Shown here piece by piece: positions 29,344-38,705 of a stretch of 50,525 bases of DNA. The notes under the pieces are model-generated. The model was not told the origin of the DNA. It saw nothing but the letters and a program-made list of their open reading frames with translations, and searched no databases. Numbering within the stretch: position 1 is the stretch's first letter; every line of letters starts with the position of its first letter. This stretch comes from a virus: the IMG/VR virus record IMGVR_UViG_3300023179_000158, positions 1 to 50,525 of that record, one strand, 5' to 3'. Both the position numbers and the translations under genes were made by a program.

Positions 29344-31440
29344 TTAGGCTGTTGAGGCCTTTCTTGCTTCGTAATTGGCTATTTCTTGCTTGACGTAGGC
29401 CAACTGATTCTTTACTTTAACAGCAGCATCGGCCTTGGTAACAAAACCTTTCTTATCCTTATCTAAAGGATTAGCAGCATATTCTGCTGTGCCTGCCCTA
29501 AACAAGACATAATCGTTAGGCTTGCCTACAGCAGCAGGCCATAATATTCCCATATACAGATCTTCTATACCTGGAGAAGATACCCTACTAACAGGACCAT
29601 TCTGGAAATATTTTTGTACCCAATCCATCTGCTGCGTTCTTGTTAGTCCTGCTAGATATTGTGTGGTTGTACCTAGCCCTTTAGCAGTAGCGGCCATGAA
29701 CTGTATTAGGCCAGTAGCACTTGATTTAGGATTACGCTTGGCAGGATCAAATGTTCTGCCCGTTTCAAAAGCCATACAGGCAAGCAAATCTAGATAATTA
29801 CAGCCTAATCGACTAGCTACTGCCTTAACTTTGTTAATAAATTCTTCATCTTTGGCCCAATCACTAGGTTGGTTTTTATTTGGAGTAGGCAGGGCACTGT
29901 TAGTGCTTTCACCATAACTATTGGCACCGGCGTATGAATCTGTATTTGATCTACTAAACTTTGTTCTATCGATATTTTCGTGCTGCGGCCAAGGTTCATG
30001 CGTTGGCACACGTTGCATAATACTGCTAATATCATCTGTCTTATATAAATTGCCGTCGGTCCAAGCGGCATCTTTGCTAACATTAGGTAAAGTATATAAA
30101 GGCAATTCAGTAGGACGTTCTGCTTCGACCGCAGATTCGGCCTTGGCTGCTGTTGGTCCATTCATGTGTATTTGATTAGCAGTGCTTATCATATCTCCTA
30201 CCGATGACACAGCGGTATCTCCGTTAGTAGTTAAGAAAGTTCCACCTTCGGATAATATATTAATTCTTCCTGCACTGGTCTGTAATAGATTGCCGTTGAC
30301 CTTAAGATTATAATCTCCTAACGCAGTAAATTTTATTGTGTCTTTCACTGAATGATTATAAGTTCCACCAAATTCCAACTTACCGCTTTGATTAACAATT
30401 AGATTATAATCCTGTGTGATGTTGAAATTAGCAGTATTACCAACTTTAACATTAAAATTTCTTGCTGCTTCTAAGTTAAAATCTCTTTCAGATCGTAAGT
30501 TAAAATCACCTTCGGTATGTATACTAACACTGTCCCCTGCATAGATATCCAGTTTACCATCGCTGGTCATTTCTATCCAAGCAGTGCCCTTGCTATTGGC
30601 TATATAGATAAGGTCTTGTGTATTGTGTAAAAGTATTTGATGCCCTGTTCTTGTTCTTATTCTTACTAATTCATTTTCACCATTGAGGTCACCGTCATCC
30701 ATAACAAAGGTATGACCGCCCAATCTACTAATAGGAAATTGTCTATTGCCCTCATAGCCCAATTTACCTTTTTTGCCTTCAGGATCTAGTGGACCTGGAG
30801 TGCTAATACCAAAAACCATACTAGGTGTTTCTCTTCTAGCACTGCTACTGGTAACTCCTCTAATACTGTCAACTAACAAGCCCTGTGCCAGCAGTTTTTC
30901 AGCAAAGGGATGAATGGCCTTTTTAATAAAATACGGATCTTTATTGGTGTTTAAGGTTTGACTGCCTTTGTGTATTTCAGCGACTGGTAACAGATCTGTA
31001 CCGTAGGTTCTCTGCTGTTCGGGTGTGATAGCAGTTTGGTCACTGGCAGCAATACCGGGCATCATGTGGTTTTGGAATTCGGCTGGCAAACAGGCTAGAA
31101 CATAACCATCATTAACATTGCCCATGACAAATACTACTAACACCTTAGTACCTACATCAGGAGGTACCATCCACATACCGTAACTTTTTCTTACGTCGTT
31201 ATAATCGCTGCTGTTGTTACCTTCGAACTTGGCAGAAGTATAACCTAAAAACGGACTGGTCCATTTTACAATAAATGTTCTGCTCTGTAAATCACTAGGT
31301 ATGGCTGTATTTTTCTGTAGAACAACTTCCAATGATCCCATATAGGTAGGATCGAGATTGTTAGTGATCTCTGCAATATAGGGACCAGGATGGGGTAATA
31401 CTCCTGGAGATCTCTGTTCTGTAGAAATCATAGGTCTCAT
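29344..31440 (-). CDS. 5: Baseplate hub/spike protein gp5 with C-terminal lytic transglycosylase domain
   Basis: 698 aa. Residues about 15-140 form the OB-fold (GPYIAEITNNLDPTYMGSLEV, later MWMVPPDVGTKVLVVF). About 240-420 form the spike beta-helix with short repeats (GDFNLRSERDFNLEAARNFN), typical of gp5/VgrG needles. About 535-640 form a lysozyme-like domain: LLACMAFETG with the probable catalytic Glu559, then SATGLIQFMAATAKGLG, a transglycosylase pattern. It pierces the outer membrane and cuts peptidoglycan during injection. In T4 gp5 the lysozyme lies between OB-fold and needle; here it is at the C-terminus and of a different family. The start has AGGA about 7 nt upstream, and overlaps the preceding stop as ATGA. 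Confidence 0.88.
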   Translation of the reverse strand: MRPMISTEQRSPGVLPHPGPYIAEITNNLDPTYMGSLEVVLQKNTAIPSDLQSRTFIVKWTSPFLGYTSAKFEGNNSSDYNDVRKSYGMWMVPPDVGTKVLVVFVMGNVNDGYVLACLPAEFQNHMMPGIAASDQTAITPEQQRTYGTDLLPVAEIHKGSQTLNTNKDPYFIKKAIHPFAEKLLAQGLLVDSIRGVTSSSARRETPSMVFGISTPGPLDPEGKKGKLGYEGNRQFPISRLGGHTFVMDDGDLNGENELVRIRTRTGHQILLHNTQDLIYIANSKGTAWIEMTSDGKLDIYAGDSVSIHTEGDFNLRSERDFNLEAARNFNVKVGNTANFNITQDYNLIVNQSGKLEFGGTYNHSVKDTIKFTALGDYNLKVNGNLLQTSAGRINILSEGGTFLTTNGDTAVSSVGDMISTANQIHMNGPTAAKAESAVEAERPTELPLYTLPNVSKDAAWTDGNLYKTDDISSIMQRVPTHEPWPQHENIDRTKFSRSNTDSYAGANSYGESTNSALPTPNKNQPSDWAKDEEFINKVKAVASRLGCNYLDLLACMAFETGRTFDPAKRNPKSSATGLIQFMAATAKGLGTTTQYLAGLTRTQQMDWVQKYFQNGPVSRVSSPGIEDLYMGILWPAAVGKPNDYVLFRAGTAEYAANPLDKDKKGFVTKADAAVKVKNQLAYVKQEIANYEARKASTA

Positions 31441-33773
31441 GGTCGATTCCTGTTAAGGAAAGCAGCCAAAGGACTGGCAACATTTGTATTAAACACAGCG
31501 GTGGCCGCAGATGTTATTTGTTGTATTATGTTTATACCCTGTGTACGAGCAGCAGACTTACCAGCAGTAGATACCTGAGCCGTAACTAATTGATCGTAAG
31601 GATTAGGTTCAAATTGTAATTTCTGCATTTCTGTAGGTTGAACTTGCCCAGGATTTACAAATTGTCCCGGCATACGTAAAACACTTAATGTTTGTCTAAA
31701 AACACCGTCCTTAAAACTACTTTTTACAGTGTTAACCCTATATACTCCGCCGAAGGGAACTTGATTTTTATCAAATTGGTATAGACCATTTTCTCCTATA
31801 TCTACAGGATTTTTGAAGACAATATTAATAAACACTTCTTTGAAATGATAGATAACTTCCCCATCGACAGATAGAATTGTATCACCGGGAATGTATGTGG
31901 GTTTATAATTTCCCTGCCCCAGTGTGGTTAGATAAACTGGATCACCTAAAATTTCTAGGTCACCTGTTAACAAACTGGCCTTAGAATTAACTATGGCCTC
32001 GTGCATATTTCTAGTAAGCACATCTAAGGGTTTAACACTGACAGGTCCGGCTACCCCTATATTAGGTAATTGTTGAAAGTTTGGATTTACATTAATCTGA
32101 GGAGTTCCTACCTGATCCCGCTGAATGTTTCTTACGTTATCCGCAGACAATCTGGGATCATTTTCGTTATCAGGTGCAAGTTGTCCATCTGAAAACCTAT
32201 AATCAGTTACACCTAATGCCTTAGGAACTGCTTCAAAAAATAGTGTATTGAAATTTAATTTAAATCCTATGAGATCCGGATTGGTTCCGCTATAGATATA
32301 GTTATAAGTTCTTATTGCTTTCTTTTGTAATATCTTTGTATCATATTTTTCACTTTGAAATCCAGGTATTCTTGTAAAATGTAATTTGTAAGGAACAATT
32401 ATATATCTAAATGTTTGATAGTTACGCTTAGTAACAGCATCTATTTCACCTACTTCAACTTCTGTTAAAATAGCAAAATAAGTTACCATATCGTCATCGT
32501 CTAATAGATCATCAAGTTTATCTAATATGCTTCTTGTGTATTCGCAGTCTCGCAAAATGGCTATAATACATTCGTGGATACGTGATTTTTCTGGAAATTG
32601 TACAGCGACTTTTTCAGGAGTGTATCTAGTGTATCTAGGATCAGTTGCAGCGGTTTGATTATCCGCTGCTCTAACCTGTGCTTGAGTTGCTCTACGTTGT
32701 CCAGAACTGTCTACTGCGGTCGCGTTACCTGGATCGGGAAATCGATAAAGGCTTTTATCTTTTAGTAACTCTACTACCTTGCTGTCACTGAAAAGATTTT
32801 TATTTTTTTCATAATTAAGTTTACCATCAACAAGTTCACCAAATTTTATTTCGTATTTGTCAAAGCGAGTGGCATTCTCAGAGGGTTTGTAATCTTTGTC
32901 AGTGGATTTAATTTGATTGTTTACACTATCTTCAAAATTTTGCAGTATCTCACCAACTGTATTACCTGCTAATTGAATAGGATCTTTTAGAATATTGGCA
33001 TTACCAAATGCTGTATCTTGAAATGGTATACATTGACAGGTGTATTTTGTGCCACGTTCACTTACGTCTGCTTCGAAGTTATTAAATTTTATAACAAAAT
33101 ATCTTTTAGTGTATTCTATAGCCTCAGGATTGGGTATATCTTTGTCATCGGGATAGCCTAAAAACTCCATCATGAGTACGAAACTGGCACCAATATAACT
33201 GGCGTATCCAGAACTAACCGCAGCAACATGTAGGGCCTGTGGAAATCCATTTATGCTATAAGGTTCAAATACTTCGAAATTGATCTTGGTAGCGAAACTG
33301 GTATTGGTATTAGGCGTAAAACTCATTAAGGTTTCAATCTCAACATTGTCGATATACATGTCGAACTTGCCAACACCCCTAGCATTAAAGTCGTCTACCA
33401 GCTCTTTACCTATCTCTTTATCAACTTCTGTAGTTTGATACGCTCTGGAATCACCTTCTGCTCTAAAACTCTTTGTAACTTTTACACCGCTTACGGCTTC
33501 CTTATTAAATCCGCTGGTGCCTTTACCACCAGACTTTAATACTACAAAATCAAAATTATATCCTTTAGATCTATAAGTATCCGGATTGGCTACCTGTTCT
33601 CTAGATAAGGCCGCTAGCGTAAAATTATAGGTGTAAGATCTATACTTGTTAAGAACATTTTCTTTAACAAACGGAGGTAAATTTTTTTGCTCAGTTACTA
33701 TTCTTTTACTTGTTACAGTAAGACTGGCGCCGGGTGTAACTGTTTTTCTTTCAACTGTGCTTTCTGTAGTCAT
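31437..33773 (-). CDS. Baseplate hub-like structural protein, 778 aa
   Basis: Its order between gp53 and gp5, with a 4-bp overlap to gp5, suggests a hub partner of the spike (the T4 gp27 position), but I see no decisive gp27 motif. The N-terminal half has a predicted beta-rich fold (YNFTLAALSREQVANPDTYR, KFDMYIDNVEIETLMSFTPN, INFEVFEPYSINGFPQAL). The C-terminal half has INIVFKNPVDIGENG and GVYRVNTVKSSFKDG. The last 60 residues are Ala/Thr/Gln-rich. From memory, marine T4-like phages carry an annotated virion structural protein of similar size here. It is about twice the length of T4 gp27, so it may combine several hub functions; this is inference. Confidence 0.62.
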   Translation of the reverse strand: MTTESTVERKTVTPGASLTVTSKRIVTEQKNLPPFVKENVLNKYRSYTYNFTLAALSREQVANPDTYRSKGYNFDFVVLKSGGKGTSGFNKEAVSGVKVTKSFRAEGDSRAYQTTEVDKEIGKELVDDFNARGVGKFDMYIDNVEIETLMSFTPNTNTSFATKINFEVFEPYSINGFPQALHVAAVSSGYASYIGASFVLMMEFLGYPDDKDIPNPEAIEYTKRYFVIKFNNFEADVSERGTKYTCQCIPFQDTAFGNANILKDPIQLAGNTVGEILQNFEDSVNNQIKSTDKDYKPSENATRFDKYEIKFGELVDGKLNYEKNKNLFSDSKVVELLKDKSLYRFPDPGNATAVDSSGQRRATQAQVRAADNQTAATDPRYTRYTPEKVAVQFPEKSRIHECIIAILRDCEYTRSILDKLDDLLDDDDMVTYFAILTEVEVGEIDAVTKRNYQTFRYIIVPYKLHFTRIPGFQSEKYDTKILQKKAIRTYNYIYSGTNPDLIGFKLNFNTLFFEAVPKALGVTDYRFSDGQLAPDNENDPRLSADNVRNIQRDQVGTPQINVNPNFQQLPNIGVAGPVSVKPLDVLTRNMHEAIVNSKASLLTGDLEILGDPVYLTTLGQGNYKPTYIPGDTILSVDGEVIYHFKEVFINIVFKNPVDIGENGLYQFDKNQVPFGGVYRVNTVKSSFKDGVFRQTLSVLRMPGQFVNPGQVQPTEMQKLQFEPNPYDQLVTAQVSTAGKSAARTQGINIIQQITSAATAVFNTNVASPLAAFLNRNRP

Positions 33774-33775
33774 TA

Positions 33776-34075
33776 TTAAATGCCTAGATCTTTTCTCAAT
33801 GTGCTTAGTTTTGGCAAATAAATTTTAACACCTGCTACCATATCATATACAGGATCTTTTAATACTTCACTGTTTCTTTGACTAAACACCCACCATAGGT
33901 TTTGATCTTGATATAGTTTATAGGCTAGAAGATCTGGCCTATGCTCATATTCTTTGGAAACTTCCCATAATACATCATCTGTTTCATAGGTAAAATTTCT
34001 AAAAGTCATGATATCTAGGTAACCTTTAGAATTATCACTAGAATAATAAGGACTTGTTTTACTATATATAGGCAT
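33776..34075 (-). CDS. 53: Baseplate wedge protein gp53
   Basis: 99 aa, shorter than T4 gp53 (196 aa). The core HRPDLLAYKLYQDQNLWWVF (about residues 46-65), followed by DPVYDMVAGVKIYLP, is the gp53/LysM-like pattern of short baseplate wedge proteins. It helps close the six wedges around the hub. It starts next to the stop of the preceding gene (1-bp overlap) and has GGA about 9 nt upstream. The order tube cap - gp53 - hub - gp5 - gp25 - gp6 is consistent with a baseplate operon. Confidence 0.78.
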   Translation of the reverse strand: MPIYSKTSPYYSSDNSKGYLDIMTFRNFTYETDDVLWEVSKEYEHRPDLLAYKLYQDQNLWWVFSQRNSEVLKDPVYDMVAGVKIYLPKLSTLRKDLGI

Positions 34076-34830
34076 TATAGATATCCGGTATTCCTAAATG
34101 TAGATCCTTTAGTCTGTGTTAACCAATCATCAACACTAAACTTCTGCATTTCATTTCTACTATACATTGGTAAGCAATTTACAGTAAGTTGGCTTACCAC
34201 AGGCACTGTATCTTTACCATAAGTATTATTTTCTTTTTCTTTACCTAGTGTAAAATAATCAACGCTGTCTGGTAGATCTACCTTAAAATTTTGTACTACA
34301 ACGGGCACATTGTTAAACATATAATCACCATAGCCCTGTAATCTACATATAGGCGGTGGACTACCTGCATAAGCATCATTGGCGGTTCTCATCTTAGTTA
34401 GAGATTTTAACAAATGTATTGTGGCCAAATATACTCCTGCATCTTTTTCATTTTGAACTGTGAACTTTCCTGTTATACTGATAGCACCGACACTGGACCT
34501 TTGGTAAAAATGCTGTGTAAAATTACTATGAATAGAATTAACTGGTGTATAATCAGATCTAACGTCGTAGTTTATGTTAGGTGTGTATGGAAAAATTATG
34601 CCTTTTAGATTATATAACTCGCCGTAGATCCCCGATGTGGTATAATTCAAATACATGTCTGGTACGCGGATACGCACACGCATGTCATTGTTTGTTCCAT
34701 TGCCACGTATGCTATAAATATTAACTGACGCAGGTTTAACCGTTGGCACACCGGTAGTAAACAAATCCCCAGTTTCAGTATTTCTTCTTTTGGTGCCTTC
34801 GCTAAGGGCATAATCTGATCCGTTGGCCAT
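34075..34830 (-). CDS. Baseplate tail-tube cap/initiator-like protein (gp48/gp54 type), tentative
   Basis: 251 aa. It is the first gene of the - strand virion block. Motifs: YTPVNSIHSNFTQHFYQRSS, ISITGKFTVQNEKDAGVYLA, HLLKSLTKMRTAND, SPPPICRLQGYGDYMFNNVPV. The IT(G/A)KFT(V/I)QN and GYGDYMFNNVPV elements resemble the tail-tube-like fold of gp48/gp54 and related baseplate proteins in marine T4-like phages (from memory). T4 gp54 and gp48 are longer (320 and 364 aa). Function as platform for the tail tube is inference from fold type and position. GAGGA is well spaced before the ATG. A GTTAAATA sequence 18 nt upstream may be a degenerate late promoter. Confidence 0.55.
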   Translation of the reverse strand: MANGSDYALSEGTKRRNTETGDLFTTGVPTVKPASVNIYSIRGNGTNNDMRVRIRVPDMYLNYTTSGIYGELYNLKGIIFPYTPNINYDVRSDYTPVNSIHSNFTQHFYQRSSVGAISITGKFTVQNEKDAGVYLATIHLLKSLTKMRTANDAYAGSPPPICRLQGYGDYMFNNVPVVVQNFKVDLPDSVDYFTLGKEKENNTYGKDTVPVVSQLTVNCLPMYSRNEMQKFSVDDWLTQTKGSTFRNTGYL

Positions 34831-34848
34831 AAATATATCCTCTATGCC

Positions 34849-34856
34849 TTATTTAA
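34849..34856 (-). promoter_or_regulatory. Possible degenerate late promoter, TTAAATAA, at head of virion block
   Basis: The divergent region 34831-34945 must hold a promoter for the long - strand block. The best late-like match on that strand is GTTAAATA, two mismatches from TATAAATA. I see no better element within 115 bp. Confidence 0.35.
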
Positions 34857-34891
34857 CCAAAAGAAAACTGCTAATATTAAGAGTGTTTTGG

Positions 34892-34919
34892 TTGACACAA
34901 TGCCAATTTGTGTTATAAT
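34892..34919 (+). promoter_or_regulatory. Sigma70-type promoter for gp55
   Basis: TTGACA (34892-34897), 16-bp spacer, TATAAT (34914-34919): both boxes perfect. AAGGAA at 34927-34932 is a ribosome binding site with a rather long spacing to the ATG at 34946. It places the late sigma factor gene under host polymerase control. Confidence 0.85.
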
Positions 34920-34945
34920 AATTAAAAAGGAACTATAACAATAAT

Positions 34946-35866
34946 ATGAGTATCGGACTACTAACCACCAGAAAAGTAAAATACCTAAACAATAGAGACC
35001 TATTAGCAGAAATACACAAGAGTAAATGCAGTTTTTCAAGTTTTACCAAACCAGAATATCAACAATATGACATTATATTGCCAAGTCTAAATAAAGTTAA
35101 CATTAGGACCATAGCTGAAGCCAAACGAAATCGTGCCAAAAGAATGGGCATTGAAGCCTTTACCCGTGCTCGATTAGCGGGTGATAAAAAGATCAAACTA
35201 CCAGAATGCACTCCGGACTATAAAACTGTTGCCAAAACAGAGATAGTTATACGAATTATGACTTTTGATCATATTCCATTAACACCTGGACGTAAAAAAA
35301 CTACTAAAACTAGAGCCGATGGTCATGAAAAAGTTAACTTCCCTCCGTTTCAACATTGGAAATTTAACAACCAAGACGAACTAGTCTGTGTGGGCAAGAG
35401 TCATTGGAAGGGAGGAATGAAGACTGGTAAGTTTAGTAAAGAACACGGACGCATCACAGAGGGGCTGGGTAGAATGTTTATCAAGTTATCAGAACGTTAT
35501 GCTCAACGTAGCAACTGGCGAGGATATACCTATATCGATGAAATGAAAGGTCAGGCTATTCTACAACTTAGTCAAATCGGTCTACAGTTTGATGAATCAA
35601 AATCAGAAAATCCATTTGCCTATTACACAGCCGCAGTTACAAATTCATTTACTCGTATTCTAAACATCGAAAAGAAGAATCAAAACATCCGCGATGACAT
35701 GCTAGAAGAAAACGGACTTACACCAAGTTCGACTAGACAAAATGCTCACGAATATGCCGAGGAAACTGCAAGACAGGCAGAACTATATAAAAATCTGCGT
35801 ATGCCCAAGAGTGAAGATGCAGATATAGAAGAGGAAGAAGATACCGAAAGCGAAGAAAAGGCTTGA
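34946..35866 (+). CDS. 55: Late-transcription sigma factor gp55, with long N-terminal extension
   Basis: 306 aa against 185 in T4. Residues about 170-260 (MFIKLSERYAQRSNWRGYTY, MKGQAILQLSQIGLQFDESK, PFAYYTAAVTNSFTRIL) form the sigma region 2-like core that recognises the TATAAATA element and binds the polymerase coiled coil. The first 165 residues are basic and not part of T4 gp55; they include LLAEIHKSKCSF and HWKGGMKTGKFSKEHGRI. The C-terminus is very acidic (DADIEEEEDTESEE), a place where T4 gp55 has its clamp-binding motif, though I cannot identify that motif here. The gene has a consensus sigma70 promoter and sits next to gp47-gp46, as in T4. Its TGA stop lies in the gp47 -35 box. Confidence 0.88.
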   Translation: MSIGLLTTRKVKYLNNRDLLAEIHKSKCSFSSFTKPEYQQYDIILPSLNKVNIRTIAEAKRNRAKRMGIEAFTRARLAGDKKIKLPECTPDYKTVAKTEIVIRIMTFDHIPLTPGRKKTTKTRADGHEKVNFPPFQHWKFNNQDELVCVGKSHWKGGMKTGKFSKEHGRITEGLGRMFIKLSERYAQRSNWRGYTYIDEMKGQAILQLSQIGLQFDESKSENPFAYYTAAVTNSFTRILNIEKKNQNIRDDMLEENGLTPSSTRQNAHEYAEETARQAELYKNLRMPKSEDADIEEEEDTESEEKA

Positions 35867-35892
35867 CAAAACATCTGTAACTCTGCTATACT
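35863..35892 (+). promoter_or_regulatory. Sigma70-type promoter for gp47-gp46
   Basis: TTGACA (35863-35868, containing the gp55 stop codon), 18-bp spacer, TATACT (35887-35892). TAGGAGA at 35898-35904 precedes the gp47 ATG at 35914. The promoter can add to read-through from gp55. Confidence 0.8.
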
Positions 35893-35913
35893 TTTTGTAG
35901 GAGAATATTAACT

Positions 35914-36927
35914 ATGAACCTTTTTAAAAAGGTAGCGTGTTTTACTGATCTTCACGTAGGGCTGAAGGGAAACTCAACCATACATCTTAAAGATTGCGAA
36001 GAGTTTGTAGATTGGTATATTGCAACTGCTCAAGCCAATGGATGTGAAACTGGTATATTTCTAGGTGATTGGAGTCACAATCGTAACAGCCTAAACCTAA
36101 TCACTCTGGATACCAGTATGAGGTGTTTGGAAAAATTAGGCGCTGCATTTGAGCAATTCTTTTGGTTTCCGGGCAATCATGATTTATACTATAAAGATAA
36201 ACGCGACATCCATAGCAGTGTCTTCGGACGCCATATACCTGGTGTGACTGTCATAGACTCTGTGACCACTCAAGGCGGTGTCACTCTTGTACCGTGGTTG
36301 GTAGGTGACGAATGGCGCACTATTGAAAAGATCAAAAGCAAATATATATTTGGGCATTTTGAACTACCTCTGTTCTATATGAATGCCATGGTTCAAATGC
36401 CCGATCACGGAGAACTACAATCGCATCATTTTGTTCATCCAGAATATGTGTTTAGTGGACACTTTCATAAACGCCAGCAACGTGACAAGGTCATCTACAT
36501 AGGAAATGCGTTTCCCCATAACTTTTCAGATACCTGGGACGATGAACGAGGTATGATGATTTTAGAATGGGGCGGTAAACCGGAATTTATTGATTGGCCA
36601 GATTGTCCTAAATTTAGAACAGTTAAATTATCAGACCTAATTGATCGTAAAGATGAGATTATGAAGTCGAAAATGTATCTAAGAGTAAACTTAGATATTG
36701 ATATCAGTTTCGAAGAAGCAAATTTTATTAAAGAAACTTTTATTAAGGAACATGACATTAGAGAAATTAGTCTAATTCAAGACAAAGCGAACTTAGAAGG
36801 CAGTTACGAAGATAATCCAGATACCACATTTGAAAGTGTAGACCAAATTGTAAGCGAACAAATACTTAACATAGACAGCAAAGAAATAGACAAAAAATTA
36901 CTTCTGGACATTTATAACAATCTATAA
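35914..36927 (+). CDS. 47: Recombination nuclease subunit gp47 (Mre11/SbcD-like)
   Basis: 337 aa, like T4 gp47 (339 aa). It is a calcineurin-type metallophosphoesterase: FTDLHVG (D12, H14), GDWSHN (D52, H55), FPGNHDLYY, GHFELP and GHFHKRQQ supply the two-metal site. With gp46 it resects DNA ends for recombination-dependent replication and helps degrade host DNA. It has its own sigma70-type promoter, and the last A of its TAA is the first base of the gp46 ATG, so the two subunits are translationally coupled. Confidence 0.95.
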   Translation: MNLFKKVACFTDLHVGLKGNSTIHLKDCEEFVDWYIATAQANGCETGIFLGDWSHNRNSLNLITLDTSMRCLEKLGAAFEQFFWFPGNHDLYYKDKRDIHSSVFGRHIPGVTVIDSVTTQGGVTLVPWLVGDEWRTIEKIKSKYIFGHFELPLFYMNAMVQMPDHGELQSHHFVHPEYVFSGHFHKRQQRDKVIYIGNAFPHNFSDTWDDERGMMILEWGGKPEFIDWPDCPKFRTVKLSDLIDRKDEIMKSKMYLRVNLDIDISFEEANFIKETFIKEHDIREISLIQDKANLEGSYEDNPDTTFESVDQIVSEQILNIDSKEIDKKLLLDIYNNL

Positions 36928-38705
36928 TGTTTAACATTAAAAATTTAACAGTAAAAAACTTCATGAGTGTGGGTAATCAAACCCAGGCTGTAGACTTTGA
37001 TCGTGAACATCTTACTCTAGTGCTAGGTTCAAACCTAGACCTAGGAGGAGATGATACTGGATCGAGAAACGGTACAGGTAAAACCACAATCATCAACGCT
37101 CTCAGTTATGCATTATACGGGCAGGCATTGACTAACATCAAAAAAGAAAATCTTATCAATAAGATCAATGGTAAGAACATGCTGGTCACTGTAGAGTTTG
37201 AAAAACACAACATCAGGTATCGTATAGAGCGAGGGCGCAAACCCAACATCTTAAGATTTTTTGTCAACGATACAGAAGTTAAAGACGAACATGAAGATGA
37301 AAGTCAAGGTGATAGCAGAGAAACGCAAAAGGCCATAGATGACTTATTGGAAATGAGTCATACTATGTTCAAGCACCTATTGGCTCTAAATACCTATACT
37401 GAACCTTTTCTTAGCATGAGGGCTGCTGATCAGCGCGAAGTTATAGAACAACTGCTAGGTATTACTATTTTAAGCGAAAAGGCCGATCATCTAAAAACAG
37501 CCATTAAAGAAAACAAAGAAGCCATACAACAAGAAAATGCAAAAATAGAAGCAATCAAGACTGCAAATGAAAATGTACAAAAAAGTATCGATAGTTTACA
37601 ATTAAAAAGTTCTGCATGGGATAACAAGCATCAACAAGAATTAGAAAATCTAGGTCGCGCCATTGTCAATCTAGAGTCGGTGGACATTGAAGCAGAATTA
37701 CAGGCACATAGAGATCTAGCAATATGGTTAGAGAACGATCGTAAACTGACTCAACTTAGAAAACAAATGACAACTCTAGAAACTGCGGTCATGCAGGCTG
37801 CTAAAAGTGTAGACAAATATTCTAAAGACTATGACATGCTGATGGGCAAAACATGTCCATCATGTAAACAAGAGTTACAAGATCATAATCACGAGGATAT
37901 GATTAAAGAAGTTTCAAAGAATCTAGCAGATGCCAGCGAATATTCAGACAAGGTAATACGCGATTACGGCCTAGTAGTTAATGAAGTTGATGCTATCGTT
38001 AAACACCCCAAGAGACCGGATACCTTTTACGATACAGAAGCAGAAGCACTAGGACACAAAAATAACCTAAGTAATTTAGAAAAAAGCCTACTGGAAAAGG
38101 CCAGCGAACAAAATCCATATCAGGAACAAATCGAAGAATTAAAACACACCGCCATACAAACTATAGACTGGACTACTATAAACGAATTAACTCGTGTTAG
38201 AGATCATCAAGATTTTCTGTTAAAATTATTAACAAACAAAGACAGTTTTATTAGAAAGAAAATTATAGATCAAAACTTATCATACCTAAACAAACGTCTA
38301 AGTTACTATATTGATAAACTAGGATTACCACATCTAGTTAAATTTCAAAACGATCTAAGCGTAGAAATAACCCAACTAGGACAGGATTTAGATTTTGACA
38401 ATCTAAGTAGAGGCGAGCGTAATCGACTAATTTTATCAATGAGTTTTGCTTTTAGAGATGTCTGGGAAGGACTATACCAATCAACAAACTTATTGTTTAT
38501 TGATGAACTAGTAGACTCAGGTATGGACTCTGCGGGTGTCGAAGCAGCATTGGCAGTATTAAAGAAAATGGCCAGGGAACGCAATAAGAATATATACTTA
38601 ATCAGCCATAAAGATGAACTGATAGGTCGTGTTAACAATGTTCTAAGAGTTATAAAAGAAAACGGCTTTACATCATATTCCAACGATATAGAATATGTCA
38701 ACTGA
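36927..38705 (+). CDS. 46: Recombination nuclease subunit gp46 (Rad50/SbcC-like ATPase)
   Basis: 592 aa, close to T4 gp46 (560 aa). Walker A RNGTGKTT is at residues 47-54, a zinc hook CPSCKQEL has Cys310 and Cys313, the ABC signature LSRGERNRL starts at about 493, and Walker B LLFIDE has D526/E527 followed by VDSGMD (D-loop). Two coiled-coil arms flank the hook (about 180-300 and 320-440). It works with gp47 in DNA end resection and recombination-dependent replication. Its end overlaps the next ATG by 11 bp. Confidence 0.96.
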   Translation: MFNIKNLTVKNFMSVGNQTQAVDFDREHLTLVLGSNLDLGGDDTGSRNGTGKTTIINALSYALYGQALTNIKKENLINKINGKNMLVTVEFEKHNIRYRIERGRKPNILRFFVNDTEVKDEHEDESQGDSRETQKAIDDLLEMSHTMFKHLLALNTYTEPFLSMRAADQREVIEQLLGITILSEKADHLKTAIKENKEAIQQENAKIEAIKTANENVQKSIDSLQLKSSAWDNKHQQELENLGRAIVNLESVDIEAELQAHRDLAIWLENDRKLTQLRKQMTTLETAVMQAAKSVDKYSKDYDMLMGKTCPSCKQELQDHNHEDMIKEVSKNLADASEYSDKVIRDYGLVVNEVDAIVKHPKRPDTFYDTEAEALGHKNNLSNLEKSLLEKASEQNPYQEQIEELKHTAIQTIDWTTINELTRVRDHQDFLLKLLTNKDSFIRKKIIDQNLSYLNKRLSYYIDKLGLPHLVKFQNDLSVEITQLGQDLDFDNLSRGERNRLILSMSFAFRDVWEGLYQSTNLLFIDELVDSGMDSAGVEAALAVLKKMARERNKNIYLISHKDELIGRVNNVLRVIKENGFTSYSNDIEYVN

